Shown piece by piece: positions 11,053-21,139 of a DNA stretch of 64,000 nt (positions are counted from its first letter, which is position 1; every line of letters begins with the position of its first letter). The stretch is from Phialocephala subalpina (Eukaryota; Ascomycota; Leotiomycetes; Helotiales; Mollisiaceae). The position numbers and the translations under genes are program-made. The notes beneath the pieces are model-generated. The model made no database searches, was not told the DNA's origin, and saw nothing but the letters and a program-made list of their open reading frames with translations. The DNA is taken from the NCBI GenBank assembly GCA_900073065.1, contig FJOG01000008.1:1207347-1271346 (forward strand), read 5' to 3'.

Positions 11053-12226
11053 GGTGAACTGAAACGAGAGTAAGATGTTGCTTAGATCTTAAAATTTCTG
11101 AATGAGCAGAAACTTTGATTTATATGTGCTCTTTCTGCTCATTCATCTCGCGCTCGTGACGTTGAGGCCAAGACTTCTGGAAATGTAACACCCTGACCAA
11201 ATGACCATCAAGCAAGGAGAAGTAGGAAATCGCGTCTCCGCAATGACAGAAATATGCAAAGAATACGAGATGATCAGCGACTTCAGCCGGGAGACACTTT
11301 AGGGGGTTTAAGGTTAATTGCATGAGGCTCATTTCCGAAGTTTAAGCTTCTTTGGACAGATAGTGGGGAAGATGGTGGCGCATGAATGGAAGGATGAAAA
11401 AAGATTCTAGAAGGGTTTGGGTCATGAGAGCACTGCCTTGCGGACACTCCGATATCAAGAGAACGGAGTTCTATGAATGTTGTCGGTAGAGAAAGGGGGA
11501 GAATGGAGAAAGGGAGAAGGTTAGGGTCTAAAAATACACTGCGGAGGTGGTGAAGCCAAGCGCACCAACCAGGAAAGAGCCATCTGCAGGGGTCCAAAGT
11601 GCCGGTTTGAAACATCGCGAGGCACCACGACCTCTCCTCATCAACAAACTTCTCCTCTTACGAGATGTCGACTCGAGGAAGTCAACAACACATCGAAGTT
11701 ACTTCCCGTCGATAAACCATTTCGGCTCCCTTGTTCGCTCAACTCGATGGGTAGGACGACTGAATCTGCCATGCATCAACACGAGCAATCCTCGCCGATT
11801 CTCTCGCAAGCCGAGTAAACATACGACCTTCATCCAAGCCTTAAGAGCATGAGAGCTTTCCGAGTCTCACAGTAGACCCGGATCAACAATTTACCCCCTT
11901 TTTCCGAGCCATGATCATGATTCTTTCGAAGATAGAGTTTGGCAGGGAATAATGGCACCTTCCTAAAGATTGGGTGAGGCCTTGGCACTTTATTCCCTGC
12001 ATTGTTTCTTGCTCGTATTTGCGGGGGCAGCTACCCAAAAAAACGTTGTTTAGTTGACTCAAGCACCGAAAGTGAGAAGTGGTCCAAGTGGTCTCTAGCT
12101 GGTGAAGATCTCGTGGGGATATAGGGCTGTATGTCGAAGCATATGATACTCTTGTTCAGTTGAGAATTCTCACTCCTTTGCAGCGCTCTTTCGTTTCGAC
12201 GATTACCTACCGATATATCATTCATA
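11053..12226. promoter_or_regulatory. Shared divergent promoter of two secreted proteases, with GCCAAG sites
   Basis: These 1174 bp separate the start codons of the aspartic protease (-) and the sedolisin (+). Three copies of GCCAAG, which fits the PacC consensus GCCARG, lie at 11167-11172 and 11555-11560 (plus) and at 11981-11986 (minus). PacC is the fungal ambient-pH regulator, so the sites fit pH control of acid proteases. No gene is seen inside. Confidence 0.45.
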
Positions 12227-14050
12227 ATGTTTTTATCAAGTCTTTCAATCGCTTTCATTTTATACCCCTCTGCGTCTTTTGTTCTCGGAGCTCCCGGCAT
12301 TGTCGCAAATACCTGGGGACATTATGAGACCGTGGAATCCATTGATCAGAGCCCGAGCGAATGGACGTTCCGAGGACCAGCGAGCGACGACGATATCTTG
12401 AGTCTACGAATTGTTGTCAAAAGCGAAGCAGACCAAGAACTAGCAACCAAGCTCACTGCGATCAGCAGTCCCGAAAGCCCTGAATATGGATATCATCTGA
12501 GCCAGGAACAACTGGCAACTTTCGTCGCTCCCAAGGATGAGACTGTTGAGTTGATCGCCTCGTGGCTGTCCTCCTTTAATGGCATCAGCGATATTGCCTT
12601 CATTAACCACACCAGCTCGATCTCTTTCCTCAGCACAGTCAAGGCAGCTAACCAATTGCTGAAATCGAAATTTGGGGTATTTCAAATGACCAAAGGAGGT
12701 GCTGCCGTTACCCGAAGTCTACAGTACAGCTTGCCAGAAAATATCCGTCAGCACGTCGCGCTCGTTCACCCTGTCACATATTTTCCGACACCTCAAAGTC
12801 GAAATGTATTCTGGTCATCGAAGAGGTCTGCATCAGAAATCGACAAGAGGCCCATCATTTCGCGTGATGTGTCACCGGAGGTGCTAGCTGCGTGCAACAC
12901 AATCACACCCACATGTATAGCTGCATTCTACAACATCACCTACACTCCCCCAACCAATACAACAGCCAGCGGCAGCAGTCTCGGGGTCGTTGGCTTCCTG
13001 GAACAATATATCAACCACACAGATATCACTTCTTTCGTCCGAAAGTACGGCAATTCGCCAGAGACTCGTGCCAATCCGGGCTCATTCACTGTTGAATTGG
13101 TCAACAACGGAACCAATAATGAATCTTCGGCTGGCATCGAAGCCACCCTGGATATGGAATTCAGCATGCCATTCACAGGATCTTTACCAGTCGTGTATTA
13201 TTCCGTTGGCGGTCGTCCACCAACTCTTGGCCAGGACGGGCAAGAACTTCCTCTCAACCAAAGCTACGCCGAACCATATCTCGAGTGGCTTCAATACATG
13301 TTGGCGAAGCCAGATGGAGCCATTCCTCAGGTTATTTCCATCTCCTACACCGACACAGAGCAGACTGTTCCGCGTGACTACGCCGTTCACGTTTGCGATC
13401 TATTTGGAAGGCTTGCTCTTCGCGGAGTTTCAATCATTGATGCCTCTGGCGATGGCGGGGTCGCAGGGCAGGATGATGTTCCCTGCGTCAGCAATGATGG
13501 CCAAAGTCGGGCTAACTTCCTTCCTACCTTTCCAGCAAGCTGCCCATGGGTCACCTCCATCGGATCAACATCAGTCATCATTGACGAGCAAGGTTCCAGC
13601 TTCTCGTCTGGTGGGTTCTCGAATTATTTCGCCGTCCCTGACTATCAACGCAACGCCACCGAGTCCTACATCAAGACACTCAATGGGCAATATGAGGGTC
13701 TATACAACGCTTCAGGAAGAGGCATTCCCGATGTCGCAGTCTACGGTTCTCGATATGAGACTGAGAATAACAACGTCACATCAGGGCATCATTCTGGAAC
13801 GAGCGCAGGTACACCTGTCTTTGCCTCAATGATCGCGCTAATAAACGACATTCGGTTGAGGAATGGCAAGCCGGTTCTTGGGTGGCTGAACCCAACGTTG
13901 TATTCGGAGAGTATTCAGGATGTCTGGAATGACATTAGGGCGGGAGTTAGCTATGGATGCGATGCGTCGTGGAATGCAAGTGTGGGGTGGGATGCAGTAA
14001 CTGGACTTGGGAGTCCAGATTTTCAGAGGCTGGCAACAGCATTGTCGTGA
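12227..14050 (+). CDS. Sedolisin / tripeptidyl-peptidase-like secreted protease (S53)
   Basis: This is a single exon of 607 residues, close to the usual size for fungal pro-sedolisins. It has a signal peptide (about residues 1-21) and then a propeptide of roughly 180 residues (pro-kumamolisin type, with SPEYGYHLS and FGV-containing blocks). The catalytic domain follows. Catalytic residues are visible in GIEATLDME (Glu near 305, Asp near 309), in ASGDGG (oxyanion Asp near 409) and in SGTSAGTP (Ser near 526). The C-terminal Ca-binding region reads VWNDI...GWDAVTGLGSPDF. Sedolisins work at acid pH and remove tripeptides or cut internally. The gene lies head to head with the aspartic protease. 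Confidence 0.93.
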   Translation: MFLSSLSIAFILYPSASFVLGAPGIVANTWGHYETVESIDQSPSEWTFRGPASDDDILSLRIVVKSEADQELATKLTAISSPESPEYGYHLSQEQLATFVAPKDETVELIASWLSSFNGISDIAFINHTSSISFLSTVKAANQLLKSKFGVFQMTKGGAAVTRSLQYSLPENIRQHVALVHPVTYFPTPQSRNVFWSSKRSASEIDKRPIISRDVSPEVLAACNTITPTCIAAFYNITYTPPTNTTASGSSLGVVGFLEQYINHTDITSFVRKYGNSPETRANPGSFTVELVNNGTNNESSAGIEATLDMEFSMPFTGSLPVVYYSVGGRPPTLGQDGQELPLNQSYAEPYLEWLQYMLAKPDGAIPQVISISYTDTEQTVPRDYAVHVCDLFGRLALRGVSIIDASGDGGVAGQDDVPCVSNDGQSRANFLPTFPASCPWVTSIGSTSVIIDEQGSSFSSGGFSNYFAVPDYQRNATESYIKTLNGQYEGLYNASGRGIPDVAVYGSRYETENNNVTSGHHSGTSAGTPVFASMIALINDIRLRNGKPVLGWLNPTLYSESIQDVWNDIRAGVSYGCDASWNASVGWDAVTGLGSPDFQRLATALS

Positions 14051-14793
14051 ACTTTGAATACACAAGTACTTAATACATACTCTCATTACAACTCTCAAGA
14101 TGAGATGGTTGGTTGGTTGGTTGGCTCGGCTGTTATGCCAAGTGTCAGCACCTTCTCCTGCGTCTTCTCTTCGGGAAATCTGACGTACATGACCAAACGA
14201 ATTGCAAACGCGATATAAAGCTTCGATATCCTGACTCTCTTCAACTATATCCCTGATGTGCACACCATAGCTCTAAGTCCGAAGTCGGATGTTGTCTCCG
14301 CTACCAGCCACTACGTCGAGTGACGGGAGAATACTTCCGGCACCGGAAGCAACCTGCCCCAGAGGGACAAAAGTGGGCACCGCCTTGCAATGCCGATCAA
14401 CCGTTTCCCGTCATTATTTTTGAGGTCAAGCTTTTTCGACGACGGATAAATCCAGGTTCCTCTCTTCTGATCTCGACCTTTCCCAGAGCTAAAGTTGAGG
14501 CTGCATGCACTTTCAGTTCCTCTTTTAAGAAGCGGGTGCTTCAATTCTGTTCGAGTCGAGCGACTTGAGCTGCATGCATACTCGAGTACCCTGACCTCTA
14601 GCGGATGCTTCCGCAGCTCTCCACTCGAAAGTGCGACAGTTCTTCTTGGCAAGGGACCTCAGTTGAGACGTCAATGTTCTCTGTGAATACTTGAGCTGCT
14701 TTACGTCTCTTGTCTTCGCCCAATTGTACTTCATCAAAGCTGTCTCAAGTCTAGACATCTAACGGGTATCTCACACAACTCAAAGGCTTCATA
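14051..14793. other. Intergenic region, sedolisin to MFS gene
   Basis: This region holds the 3' flank of the sedolisin gene, including a short (GGTT)n run near 14107-14123, and the promoter of the MFS gene. Nothing else is recognised. Confidence 0.5.
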
Positions 14794-16761
14794 ATGGCTT
14801 CCTCGCCACCGTCCTCCTCAATTTCAGATACGTCTCCAGTCTCCTCACGACCAGACCACAATGCTCTCGACCTCGAAAAACAAGAAACCGCCATCGACGC
14901 CCCTCTGCCCCGCCAAAATACCTCCACAACTCAATCCAGCGCCCGCGCACGCATTACCAGAACCCAATCCCTAACCGGTCGAGGCTCGTTGCGCGGACGC
15001 TTCACGCACCCCCTCTCACACGTCAAAACAACCGCCGACAGCATTGTCGACTTCGACGGCCCAGATGATCCTTACCACCCAATCAACTGGCCTTTCCGAA
15101 AGAAGCTTGTCACTACTCTTCTTTATGGCTTAACAACCATGGGCTCAACCTGGGCTTCCTCCGTCTACGCGCCCGCCATCACCCAAATTTCAACTCAATA
15201 CCACGTCGGCAACGAAGTGGGACTTCTCGGCCTTTCTTTCTTGTTACTAGGCTTCGGGCTCGGTCCTCTACTATGGGCCCCATTATCAGAAGTCTATGGG
15301 CGTAAGCCTGCTGTGTTAGCACCGTATTTTATCGCAGGGTGCTTTTCATTTGGGACGGCGACAGCGAAGGATATTCAGACGGTGTTGATTACGAGGTTCT
15401 TTGCCGGACTGTTTGGGAGTGCGCCGGTGACGAATACAGGTGGGGTGTTGGGAGATATCTGGTCACCGGGTCAGAGAGGGACGGCAATTGTGGGGTATGC
15501 TTTTGCTGTTGTTGGGGGGCCGACTTTGGGGTGAGTGTTGTCTCTCTTTCCGATCTTGCTGAAAATCGGAATTGGAGTCAATTGCTGACTGAAAAAACAG
15601 ACCAATTGCAGGAGGAGCGATAGTATCGAGTTATCTGAGGTGGAGGTGGACTGAATACATCACAGCTATAATGATGATGTTCTTTCTCCTGCTCGATGTC
15701 CTGATTCTGGACGAAAGCTACCCTCCAGTCCTCCTCGTCACCAAAGCAAGACGGCTCCGTCACGAGACGGGAAATTGGGCTCTTCATGCTAGACATGAAG
15801 AATGGGATGTCAGTGTCAAGGAACTTGCGAATAAGTTCTTGAAGACTCCGTTTCGGCTTCTTGCTACGCCGATTTGCTTCCTGGTTGCGTTGTATGCTTC
15901 TTTTGTTTACGGGATTTTGTACCTGTGAGTTCTGCCATCTTGACTTTGAGATAGCTGTTGATGAATTTCAGATGTCTAGCTGCAATCCCGATCCAGTTCG
16001 CAGAAGAAAGGGGGTGGGGTCCCGTGACTTCAGAGTTGCCTTTCCTGGCATTGTTGTTGGGAACCATCACGGGAGGATTTGCGAACATCTTGTAAGGCAC
16101 TTCGAGCTAATTTGTGTATGGAGGCTGATAAATTCGTTTAGCAACAACAAATTCTACCTGCGCAAATTCGAGAAGAACGGAAACAAAGCAGTACCCGAGG
16201 CTCGCCTACCGCCTATGATGTTTGGCTCCGTCTTCTTCGCGGCAGGATTGTTCATCTTCGGTAAGTGCTTTTAGTTCCCCCCAAGTTCCTTTCTAGGCTG
16301 CATATTCCTAGTTGCAAAATTTCGCGAACTTCCAAGATTCAAATCTTCCCACCTTTCACACTCTTACCAACCTCAATATCATCCTCTCCCCATTGTCTAC
16401 CCCGCGCTAACACCCACCAGGTTGGACCAGTCCTGTCCATGTATTCTGGCTCGCCCCCTTAATCGGTCTCTTCTGCATGGGCTTCGGCTTCTTCACCATC
16501 TTCCAAGCCGCCCTAAACTACCTCATCGACACCTTCGCCCGCTTCTCCGCCTCCGCCGTCGCCGCAAATACCTTCCTCCGATCAGTCTTCGCAGCCGCTT
16601 TCCCCTTGTTTGTAAATCCAATGTTTCATAATCTTGGAATTGGGTGGGCGAGTAGTATTTTGGGATTCGTGGCTGTGGCGATGATTCCGATTCCGTTTTT
16701 GTTTTATGTTTATGGACCCAGTATTAGGAAGAGAGGGAAGTTCACGGCGTTGGTTATGTGA
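14794..16761 (+). CDS. MFS multidrug/polyamine-type exporter (DHA1 family)
   Basis: Exons are 14794-15530, 15601-15924, 15972-16091, 16142-16260 and 16421-16761 (546 residues). All introns have GTGAGT/GTAAG-type donors and AG acceptors; the last is 160 bp. A ~105-residue Ser/Arg-rich cytoplasmic tail comes first. It ends in the DPxHPINWP-like block (DPYHPINWPFRKK) typical of fungal DHA1 drug:H+ antiporters, and about 12 membrane helices follow. MFS signatures are APLSEVYGRKP (motif A) and a GYAFAVVGGPTLGP-type motif C that spans intron 1. Relatives in yeast (Tpo/Flr types) export polyamines, azoles and other small molecules. The substrate is not predictable. Confidence 0.92.
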
Positions 16762-17487
16762 GGGCTGGTGGAGGTGTGGGGAGGGAGGGGATGGCATTTT
16801 GAGGGTTTGTGGGTTGCATTGCGTGGCGTTGAGGTAGATACCTGGTTCCTAGATTTGTTGGGTCTGAGATCTTCACTTGGCGATGCTTTTCTTGCTAAAA
16901 GTTTAGAGTGTCAGCAAAAGGCTTTGTATTCTATGATTTCATTACTCAAAGGAAAAGAAAGAAGCTCAATCGACACATAAGGAAGGTCTCGCGCTCTCGT
17001 CTGTCTCAAGAAAGGTTGTCTTTAGGACTCGAGTGAAAACTGCGAATGTTGCAATGTTTCATCATTAAAGCATGTTCTGAAATGTAAAAGAATCGAATTC
17101 GAAAGCTTTCTACTAACCTTGCATCACACTCTGAAGTCGACTTCAACGTCGAGCCGCCAGGCCCAATTGTCGTAGATGATGAGTCGGAGATATACTCGTG
17201 ACGGCCACATCGTGTTGGTTTTCTTTTTTGATTTTTGCAATAAATGCCAAAAATCTAGACACGAATTCAAAGGAAGAGAATTCTAAATATCTCAGAAATT
17301 CAATTGCGGACCAAACCCATCATCGGTCCCAAACTTTTCTCCCCTTCACCCATAGCCTTGCGCTAGCCTTGTCAGCCTTGCATCAGCCACAGCCGAGTCT
17401 AAAAATTCCAGAACGCCTCAGTCGGATTAAATTATTTTCGTCCAAACGCGATAACAACCAAACCTTGGACGACAAACAACGAGCAAG
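16762..17487. other. Intergenic region, MFS gene to TIM22
   Basis: There is no recognisable gene in these 726 bp. The region holds the 3' flank of the transporter and the promoter of TIM22. Confidence 0.5.
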
Positions 17488-18337
17488 ATGAACGGCAATC
17501 CAATGTTTACGCCGCCGGGAGGCATGTCAGGAGGGATGAATCCGCAGGATGAGCAGGCGATGGCTGCTGTTAAGAGTGTTGGTTTTCCTTCTCTTTTGTT
17601 GTTGACTATACGGGCCTGATTGGGATCTGGGGAGGTTTGGGAGATGATGTGAGGGGATACAAAGGAGTGCTGGAGCTGTGGGAAGATAAGGCAGATGTGC
17701 AAGGATTTTGTGCGGGCTGTGAGATGTGCTGAAAGTTAAGGGCGACGTTGGGAGGATTTGGAGACGAGCTCGAGGAAATTGGTCAAGAATTTATGCTAAC
17801 ATCAAATTCTACAGATGCAAATGCTGATGGAGTCGTGTCCTGGAAAGACTGTCGTCTCAGGTGTAATGGGTTTTGCTCTCGGTGGTGCATTCGGTCTCTT
17901 CATGGCTTCTGTACGTCCTATCTCCCTCTTCATCTAATCCCCAATCTCTCCTCCCCAATCTACTCCCACCCATCACTAACACTCCTTCCTAGATGTCCTA
18001 CGACACTCCCCTCTCCACAAACCCCAACGCCGCCGCCGTCCAATCCCTCCCCCTCCGCGAACAACTCCGAGCCGGCTTCAAAGACATGGGCACTCGCTCC
18101 TACTCCTCCGCCAAGAATTTCGGCAAAGTCGGCGCTATATTCGCGGGCACCGAATGTTGTGTTGAAGGCTTCCGAGCTAAGAATGATTGGAAGAATGGAG
18201 TCATTGCTGGATGTATTACAGGTGGTGCGTTGGCTGCTCCTGCGGGACCACAGGCGGCAGCGTTGGGATGTGCGGGTTTTGCGGCGTTTAGTGCGGCGAT
18301 TGATGCTTATATGAGGAGGCCGAGTGAGGAGGATTAG
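17488..18337 (+). CDS. TIM22: Mitochondrial inner-membrane translocase subunit Tim22
   Basis: Exons are 17488-17568, 17815-17910 and 17993-18337 (173 residues), all in phase 0. Intron 1 is 246 bp, with an uncommon GTTAAG donor and a TGCTAAC branch site. I chose that donor because it is the only one giving the family-typical join into [13 protein letters not shown]. The protein has a Gly/Met/Pro-rich start and four Tim17/22/23 helices with [20 protein letters not shown] and GCITGGAL blocks. The two Cys pairs are conserved with the family. Tim22 forms the carrier-translocase channel that inserts metabolite carriers into the mitochondrial inner membrane. The length matches fungal orthologs. Confidence 0.92.
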
Positions 18338-18972
18338 ATTTAAGAGATACGGGAGGAAAGAGATAGACTTGGTGGGTGAGAGTTCTTGGATACTAGCGGG
18401 AAGGCTTCCGGTAGGGTTCGATCAAGGACAAACTGTACGAACATGCTCGGAAAATAATGGTGGATCGAGCGGTTGTAAATATGTAAAGGTAAACTTGGGG
18501 CATTTGCATGGAGTTTCGGTTCTGGATCTGGGTCAGAAGGACGACTGACATGCAAAGCGATAATAGAAAGGCGCTGGCCAGGCTAGGCCAGGAGTTGTTC
18601 TAAATACCACATCACATCTCAACTATGGACAAATGGTCGGCACCATCGTCCTACCTGTATGGGTGATGTCTCGATAGTCATTGAACCGACCCGCGAGCGA
18701 GTGCTCCTTCTTCACTTGTTTGCAAGTCTGCCTTATTAATGCCTTTAAGCTGTTCCCTTTGTCGCCTCTTGCAGCAGAATTTAGGCCACTTACAGAGCCG
18801 TTCATCTCTATGGGGCTGATTATGCATACGACATGGAATCTCCTTGGTTGGTCGGTTTTGGCACCTGAAAAGCCCTCGTCGAAGAGACAACGAACGGATC
18901 TCTCAGCCACCTCGTCAAATTTCGGACATCGAATACTCCCATCTTACGGTTGTCGTCAGACTAAGCACGACC
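18338..18972. other. Intergenic region, TIM22 to HET pseudogene
   Basis: There is no recognisable gene in these 635 bp. The HET reading frame is open upstream of its ATG at 18973 back to about 18844, but that part lacks family similarity and is probably leader. Confidence 0.45.
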
Positions 18973-21139
18973 ATGGCATCTGAAGAAATTGACGTCTCGT
19001 CACCTGCTATTGGGGGTGAGCATGAGCACCTCTCTGCAGAAGATCTCGACGAAAGAGAGGGTAGCAGTCGATATACTCGCGTCAGAAGGGGAGGTTTAAA
19101 AAATCGCTGGGAATACAAGATTGACAACAATTTCCCTCTCGGACTTTCAAATTTCTACGACCAGTGGGAGAAACTACGACAACAGCCAGTCGCTGAAAAC
19201 TTATGCTACAACTGCGAATGCCTCCGCATCTTGTCTAAATTTGTACAGCCTGGCAGCTGCGATACCGGCCAATCGATCGAGTGCAAAAGCTCTGAACTGG
19301 CACGAACAGCAGAGCCTTGTGAGCTCTGCAAGATGTTCGGTCGAGGGTTTAGGCGCTATCACACATGGGTTAAGAAAGAGTTGGGAGATGATATGGTGGA
19401 GAAATATAGGGAGGTGGTTGATATCTTCAAAGAGGGTTCAACATTGATAATGGGGTTTTGCGACATCCCTGTCTTGACTGTCTATGCTGAATCAGGGATT
19501 TCGGGTTTGTGAACATGATTTCCTGTCCGTTATAAGCAAATTCACATGCATCATAGGTCTCAAAGAGCCAGACGAGTATCTTCAGAGAGGACTACCAGAA
19601 TTACCTGATGCTGGAATTACAGCTCATTTTGAATTGCTTCGTGAGTGGCTTCGAGTTTGTGACACCGACAAGGAGCACAAAGAGTATGGATGTTATTCCG
19701 ATCCTACAAGCGTACTGCCAACAAGAGTTCTCGATCTCGGAGATGAACATAACCCAGATTCTCTGCGTCTGTATTGCTCAAAGAAAGATGAAGGAGACTA
19801 CATTGCACTATCCCACTGTTGGGGAAGTTTCACGCCTGGAGAGGTCGAGGACTATCGAACACTTCGTCATAATTTTGATGCACGGACTGAAAGCATAGAC
19901 ATCAACAAACTCCCAAGGACGTTCCAAGATGCCATCCAAGTGGCTCGAGAACTCGGTAAATGATACCTCTGGATCGACTCGCTTTGCATTGTCCAGGACG
20001 ATAAAGAGGACTGGGAACGTGAAGCCAAGACTATGGAAGTGGTCTACAGCATGGCTTACTGGACTCTCGCAGCGACGTCCGCTTCGAAATTTACTGACGG
20101 ATTCCTGGGTCCGCGACCAAGGAGAACATACTTGAAGGTCGCTAACGGCTTGAAGTCGCCAATCTACGTTTGCGACTTCATCGATGACTTCCATCGTGAT
20201 GTAGAAGATAGTGTTCTGAACAAAAGAGATTGGGTACTACAAGAAAGAGCCTTGTCTAGATGAATCATCCACTTCTCTGCAACTCAGACTTACTGGGAAT
20301 GTGGTGCGGGAGTTCACTGCGAGACATTGACTACTATGTTCAAGTAAGTCAACCCCCCCCCCCCCCCCCCCCTGATAGACCGCTTTCTGACTGCCTAACT
20401 TTAGTGACACGTCCTTCATTCTAGGTGACCCTAATTTCTAGACTACATCGAAGACCGTACCTCTGGCACTCATATCCGAATCTTCCAATCTTTGTTCTAA
20501 GACTATACCCAGCTTGGCCTGACTCAACGTTCCGACAAAACAATTGCCCTCTCCGGGCTTCAAAAATGACTTGCCATTGGTCTTGGAATTACTATTCGAC
20601 ACGGCGTTATTGAGAAATTCCTGTATAGAATTCACCTTTGGCAACGGGCCGATGAGAACTTGAAGCAGATAGCTTATCCCAAGAATCGAAAAGTAACCCT
20701 CGTTTTCCTGGATGGGTTATGAAGGAAGAATTGATCACTTGGATATTAGATTCGAAGATCTTTTCTGGAATCTTAACATCAGGTTTCCGAGCGAAAATGT
20801 GTTGGAAGTGTAGTGAGGGATTTCCAGTGTTGCAGGATCGAAGAGATACTGGTGGACTTGACAGCACTGTTCTGGATGACACGAAAGTAAAAGAGGGGTG
20901 TTGAAGATTGATCAGACTTACAAGGGTATCTCTTTGTTGAAGTGTGTCATTCTTGGAATGGACAAGATACTGAACCCAGAGCGTGGCTTAGAGTGGTGGA
21001 AATGGAAACCGTGCTTCGTAATGGTAGTCAAGTCAGTATCTGGAGGCGAAACATGTGGAGACTATGAGAGGGTCGGTGTTTGAATTGTCGATGGACGGAA
21101 TATATCGGTTGAAGGGACCGAGGGACGGATACTTTGACC
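18973..21139 (+). pseudogene. Decayed HET-domain (heterokaryon incompatibility) gene
   Basis: The frame runs from the ATG at 18973, crosses a plausible intron (19505-19556), and continues through the HET blocks DYIALSHCWG, YLWIDSLCIVQDD and DWVLQERALSR. A second intron starts with GTAAGT at 20345. A conserved C-terminal part includes KTIALSGLQK, LWQRAD, SFSWMGYEG and a final GDYERVGV. In-frame TGA codons lie at 19961-19963, 20261-20263 and 20567-20569. Each stands where the family normally has Arg (RYLWIDSLC, SRRTIHF, LQKRLA), so each is most simply CGA to TGA. A one-base frameshift precedes SFSWMGYEG near 20695, with further breaks after it. HET proteins trigger cell death after non-self fusion in related fungi. 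This copy cannot encode a full protein. Confidence 0.88.
20353..20372 (+). repeat. Run of 20 cytosines inside an intron of the HET pseudogene
   Basis: An uninterrupted C tract of 20 lies about 8 bp after the GTAAGT donor of the second putative intron. The length may be unstable or mis-called. It is the only homopolymer of this size I noticed in the window. Confidence 0.85.

Noticed and set aside
12990..13832. 280-residue frame on the plus strand
   Set aside because: It is an alternative frame inside the sedolisin coding exon. The sedolisin frame contains all catalytic motifs.
14105..14125. Short (GGTT)n run
   Set aside because: It is a very short simple repeat with no associated structure. 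It is mentioned only in the intergenic entry.
18410..18425. GGTTCGA motif resembling a tRNA B box
   Set aside because: The following bases do not fit the B-box consensus and no cloverleaf could be drawn around it.
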